Below, in pieces: positions 61,276-64,000 of a DNA stretch of 64,000 bases. The position numbers and the translations under genes are program-made. The notes under the pieces were generated by a model. It ran no database searches, was not told the DNA's origin, and saw only the letters and a list, made by a program, of their open reading frames with translations. Position 1 is the stretch's first letter. Every line of letters begins with the position of its first letter. The stretch lies in NCBI RefSeq assembly GCF_011193355.1, contig NZ_CP049780.1, forward strand, positions 2,782,169 to 2,846,168. Direction: 5' to 3'. This DNA is from Streptomyces sp. JB150 (GTDB lineage Bacteria > Actinomycetota > Actinomycetes > Streptomycetales > Streptomycetaceae).

Positions 61276-61476
61276 TCAGCCTCCTTGGACGGCGGTGAGG
61301 ACTTCGACGCGGTCTCCGTCGGAGAGCGCGGTCGTCGCCCACTGTCCGCGCGGGACGACGGTTTCGTTGAGGGCGGCGGCCACGCCGGAGGGCGCGGTGG
61401 TGAGCGTGCGGACGACGGCGTCGAGCGCCGTGCCGGGCGCGACCTCGCGGGTCTCGCCGTTGACCGAGATGTTCAT
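61276..61476 (-). CDS. thiS: thiamine sulfur carrier protein ThiS
   Basis: A 66-residue ubiquitin-fold carrier beginning MNISVNGETREV and ending VQGG, the diglycine that is adenylated and thiocarboxylated to give sulfur to the thiazole. Its ATG overlaps the thiO stop (ATGA), and thiG starts 3 bases after its stop. Confidence 0.95.
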   Translation of the reverse strand: MNISVNGETREVAPGTALDAVVRTLTTAPSGVAAALNETVVPRGQWATTALSDGDRVEVLTAVQGG

Positions 61477-62816
61477 GCGGGCTGCTCCGTGAGGGCGGGC
61501 TGCGAGGGGGAGTGGGCAAGGGGGGTGCTCTGCGCGCGTGCGGGCTTCGAGGCCGCCTCGCGGAAACGCTTCGGCGTGAACGGGCGGGCCTCCTTCGGCA
61601 GTTCGCCGGTGACCAGGGCGTGCGCGAGCGCGTCGCCGGTCACCGGGGTCAGCAGCACCCCGTTGCGGTAGTGGCCGGTGGCCAGCAGCAGTCCGTCGAG
61701 GCCGGTCGGGCCGAGCAGCGGCGCGTTGTCGGGGGAGCCGGGGCGCAGCCCCGCGCGGGTCTCCGTCAGCGGCAGCTCGGTGATGCCGGGCACCAGCTCG
61801 TGGGCGTCGCGCAGCAGCTCGTAGACGCCGCCCGCGGTCACCGTGGTGTCCCAGCCCAGCTCCTCGCTGGTGGCGCCGACGACCAGCTCGCCGTTCTCGC
61901 GCGGCACCAGGTAGACGTGGCTGCCGCGCACCACGGCCCGCACGGTCCGGCTCAGGAACGGCGCGTACCGCGCGGGCACGGTCAGCCGCACCACCTGCCC
62001 CTTCACCGGCCGCACCGGCGGCACCACGGCCTCGGGGACACCCGCCAGGCGCCCGCTGAGGCTGCCGGCGGCGAGCACCACCTGCCCGGCGGCCAGCGCG
62101 GTGCCGTCGGCGGTGACCACGCCCGTGGCGCGGTCCCGTACGACGGTGAGCCGCTCCGCGCGGACCCGGTGGAACACCACCCCGGAGCGCTCGCAGGCGG
62201 CGACCAGGGCGGCCGCGAGCCGCCGCGGGTCGATCTGGTGGTCGCCGTCGACCCGCAGGCCCCCGCGCACGCCGGGCGCGAGCATCGGCTCCAGGCGCCG
62301 GCACTCGCGCCCCGACAGCCACTCGGAGTCGAGCCCGGACTCGCGTTGCAGGGTGTGCAGTTCGCGCAGGTGGGCGCGGTCGTCGGCGTCCAGCGCGACG
62401 GCGAGCGTGCCGCACTGGCGGTAGCCGAGGTCGTGGCCGGTGAGGTCGGTCAGCTCGGCCGCGAACTCCGGGTAGCGGCGGGCCGAGGCCAGATTCAGGC
62501 CGAGCAGGGTCTGCTCGCCGTAGTGGAGTTCGGTGACGGCGGCCAGCATCCCGGCCGCCACCTGGGCGGCCCCGCCGCCCGGCTCCGGGTCGAGCACCGC
62601 CGTGGCGAACCCGCGCTGCGCGGCTCGCCAGGCCGTGACCAGACCGATGATCCCGCCGCCGACGACCAGGACGTCGGGGGCCGCGGGTGAGGTGACGTCG
62701 GTGGTGACCTCGGGGGCGGTGCCGGAGGTGACCTCAGGGCTGACATCGGAGACCTCAGGGGTGATGTCAGGGCTGACATCGGAGGTGACGTCGGATGTGT
62801 CGGACGTACGCGACAT
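61473..62816 (-). CDS. thiO: glycine oxidase ThiO with repetitive N-terminal extension
   Basis: A 447-residue FAD enzyme that oxidises glycine to dehydroglycine for thiazole synthesis. FAD-binding DVLVVGGGIIGLVTAWRAA starts near residue 48; later DAO-family motifs include GDHQIDPRRLAAAL, VLAAGSLSG, RPVKGQVV and GATSEELGWDTTV, with the terminal LLLATGHYRNGV. The first ~45 residues are Ser/Thr/Asp/Val-rich repeats (18-base exact repeat at 62734-62751 and 62767-62784, 11-codon offset) and absent from the core family. ATG 62816 is supported by AAGGGAGGGG, which lies at the end of the TPP riboswitch. Confidence 0.92.
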   Translation of the reverse strand: MSRTSDTSDVTSDVSPDITPEVSDVSPEVTSGTAPEVTTDVTSPAAPDVLVVGGGIIGLVTAWRAAQRGFATAVLDPEPGGGAAQVAAGMLAAVTELHYGEQTLLGLNLASARRYPEFAAELTDLTGHDLGYRQCGTLAVALDADDRAHLRELHTLQRESGLDSEWLSGRECRRLEPMLAPGVRGGLRVDGDHQIDPRRLAAALVAACERSGVVFHRVRAERLTVVRDRATGVVTADGTALAAGQVVLAAGSLSGRLAGVPEAVVPPVRPVKGQVVRLTVPARYAPFLSRTVRAVVRGSHVYLVPRENGELVVGATSEELGWDTTVTAGGVYELLRDAHELVPGITELPLTETRAGLRPGSPDNAPLLGPTGLDGLLLATGHYRNGVLLTPVTGDALAHALVTGELPKEARPFTPKRFREAASKPARAQSTPLAHSPSQPALTEQPA

Positions 62817-62828
62817 GGGCGTCCAGCC

Positions 62829-62920
62829 CCTCCCTTCGCCGGCATGACCCGGATCAGGTTCGTACGGTCGGAGGCCGCCAGCCTCCCTCTCAGCCCGGTG
62901 CGTCCGGGCTCCCGCGAGTG
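62829..62920 (-). ncRNA. TPP riboswitch (THI element) controlling thiO-thiS-thiG
   Basis: On the minus strand the conserved thi-box parts occur in order: GCGGGAGCCCGG, GGGCTGAGAGGGAGGC, then GAACCTGATCCGGGTCATGCC and GGCGAAGGGAGG. Thiamine pyrophosphate binding would sequester the AAGGGAGGGG ribosome site just before thiO, arguing for translational control. Confidence 0.95.
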
Positions 62921-62977
62921 CTTTACGTTGGCCACCCTAGCCCGACGCCGTAAGTCTCAGTAAGGGAGCCTCCGCCC

Positions 62978-63328
62978 GTGGCCCGCAGCCTCGACGGTCT
63001 CGTCCTCGCCCCCGTCGCCGACCAGGCCCCCGGCCAGGTGGGCACGGGCACCCGGTTCCGCTACCACGAACGGGACGGCGAGATCTGGGCCGAGTACGAG
63101 GGCGGCGACATCGCGCGCGGGTACCTGGTGGGTACCCGCCGGGGCGACCGGCTGGACTTCCGGTACGTCCAGCTGCGGCACGACGGGACGACGGCCTGCG
63201 GGCACTGCGTGTCGCGCGTGGTGGAGCTGCCCGACGGGCGGGTGCGGCTGGAGGAGACCTGGGAGTGGGAGTCCCGGGAGGGCAGCGGGACCAGCGTTGT
63301 GGAGCAGGTCACCACGCGGGAGCGGTGA
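62978..63328 (+). CDS. small lipocalin-like protein of unknown function
   Basis: A 116-residue beta-rich protein (TRFRYHERDGEIWAEYEGGD, LDFRYVQLRHDGT, RVRLEETWEWES) that looks like a single small barrel. No catalytic motif is evident, though two cysteines (CGHC) are close together. Homologues in streptomycetes are called hypothetical. GTG start with AAGGGAG upstream. Divergent from the TPP riboswitch of thiO. Confidence 0.75.
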   Translation: MARSLDGLVLAPVADQAPGQVGTGTRFRYHERDGEIWAEYEGGDIARGYLVGTRRGDRLDFRYVQLRHDGTTACGHCVSRVVELPDGRVRLEETWEWESREGSGTSVVEQVTTRER

Positions 63329-63360
63329 CTGACGAAGCGTCAGGTGTCTAGGGTGACGAC

Positions 63361-63366
63361 TATGGT
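63361..63366 (+). promoter_or_regulatory. predicted -10 (leaderless) for the FAD oxidoreductase gene
   Basis: TATGGT lies 6 bases before GTG 63373. An alternative TAGGGT at 63349 would start a four-residue ORF (ATG 63362) whose stop overlaps this GTG. Confidence 0.35.
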
Positions 63367-63372
63367 GATCAG

Positions 63373-64000
63373 GTGAGCGAGCAGACGCAGGAGCGGGGGA
63401 CGCGGGCAGTGCTGTCGCGGGCGGGGGAGGCTCCGGAACGGGAGGCGTCCGCGCCGCGGCGGGTGGTCGTGGCGGGCGCCGGCATGGCCGGGGTGCAGAC
63501 CGCGGTCGCCCTGCGGGAGCAGGGGTTTTCCGGCACGGTGACGCTGATCGGCGCGGAACCCCACCAGCCGTACGACCGGCCCCCGCTGTCCAAGGCCGTC
63601 CTGCTCGGCACGGCCGAGGGCTCCGCCTTCGACGTCGACTTCGAGGCGCTCGGCATCGACCTCCACCTCGGCCGCGAGGTGCGCGGGGTGCGCCCCGCCG
63701 ACCACCAGCTGGACACCGAGGCCGGGCCCGTGCCGTACGACGTCCTGGTGGTCGCCACCGGCGCCGAACCGGTCCGGCTGCCGGGCGCCGAGGGCGTGCC
63801 GGGGGTGCATCTGCTGCGCACCCTGGACGACGCCGAACGGCTGCGGCCGGTGCTCGGCCGGCAGCACGACATCGTGGTCGTCGGCGCGGGCTGGATCGGC
63901 GCGGAGTTCGCCACCGCCGCGCGGGAGGCGGGCTGCGCGGTCACCGTCGTGGAGGCCGCGGACCATCCCCTGGCGGGCGCGCTGCCCGCCGAGGTCGCGG
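63373..64000 (+). CDS. FAD/NAD(P)-dependent oxidoreductase (ferredoxin reductase-like), partial
   Basis: The open frame runs off the window; 209 codons are visible. An N-terminal tail (~30 residues) precedes the FAD loop VVVAGAGMAGVQTAVALREQG. Then come RPPLSKAVLLG, the FAD-contact VLVVATGAEPVRLPG, and the NAD(P) loop IVVVGAGWIGAEFA. This matches the ferredoxin/rubredoxin reductase type that hands electrons to a P450 or dioxygenase ferredoxin. The C-terminus is missing. Start GTG 63373, probably leaderless. Confidence 0.88.
   Translation, partial: MSEQTQERGTRAVLSRAGEAPEREASAPRRVVVAGAGMAGVQTAVALREQGFSGTVTLIGAEPHQPYDRPPLSKAVLLGTAEGSAFDVDFEALGIDLHLGREVRGVRPADHQLDTEAGPVPYDVLVVATGAEPVRLPGAEGVPGVHLLRTLDDAERLRPVLGRQHDIVVVGAGWIGAEFATAAREAGCAVTVVEAADHPLAGALPAEVA

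Overview
The window is very GC-rich. Its coding is dominated by G/C third positions, and GTG/TTG starts, stop-start overlaps (ATGA/GTGA) and apparently leaderless starts are frequent. The gene set includes an actinobacterial bcc-aa3 respiratory cluster, a ROK glucokinase, MacRS-like regulators, PASTA kinases and a SAM-IV riboswitch. All of this points to the chromosome of a Streptomyces, probably from the conserved core: gene order resembles the S. coelicolor region running from the cta/qcr genes through glkA, macRS and pfkA to the thi genes. I saw no rRNA, tRNA, CRISPR array, prophage or biosynthetic gene cluster.

Layout. 0.2-7.8 kb: a two-component system, an RND (HAE1-type) transporter and a membrane Ser/Thr kinase with a PQQ-like propeller. 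7.8-14.6 kb: NAD and Fe-S/sulfur metabolism (nadA, an ErpA/IscA-type protein, a PfkB-family kinase, a cysteine desulfurase fused to a TusA domain) plus a low-complexity membrane protein. 14.9-24.2 kb: terminal respiration, as ctaC-ctaD-ctaF and ctaE-qcrC-qcrA-qcrB, with an L,D-transpeptidase and a receiver-like gene between the two blocks. 24.3-28.6 kb: trpD, a SAM-IV riboswitch in front of a cysteine-desulfurase-like aminotransferase, a decayed glycerate kinase and a RAM-domain regulator. 28.6-42.5 kb: rhomboid protease, NYN-domain protein, two NlpC/P60 wall hydrolases, a metallopeptidase-like lipoprotein, a GT87-like and a PimB-like glycosyltransferase, an acyl-CoA ligase, a metallophosphoesterase, an SRPBCC protein and an ArsA-like ATPase with a degenerate P-loop. 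42.5-52.2 kb: carbon metabolism and regulation (glkA, an EEP-family protein, a lipase-like hydrolase, an acyltransferase, macSR, pfkA, a D-2-hydroxyacid dehydrogenase). 52.2-64 kb: a fused TrpE-TrpG under a Trp-Trp-Trp attenuator, class II DAHP synthase, an iron-boxed bfd facing bfr, a sulfite-oxidase-like protein, an AP endonuclease, a PASTA kinase, the TPP-riboswitch-controlled thiO-thiS-thiG operon and the start of an FAD oxidoreductase.

Functional links. Sulfur trafficking recurs: Fe-S carrier, two desulfurase-like enzymes, thiS/thiG and a SAM riboswitch. It sits close to the heme/Fe-S respiratory chain it could supply. Chorismate use is adjacent (DAHP synthase next to TrpEG), and trpD lies 28 kb away. 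Iron storage (bfr) and release (bfd) are side by side, with an IdeR/DmdR-type box in front of bfd. The less expected signals are a perfect inverted repeat over the ctaE start codon, duplicated 3'-end copies of the ArsA-like gene, a frameshifted glycerate kinase, tandem palindromes upstream of bfr, a six-codon ORF behind the SAM-IV riboswitch, and a consistent TANNNT-to-start spacing that predicts at least eleven leaderless transcripts.
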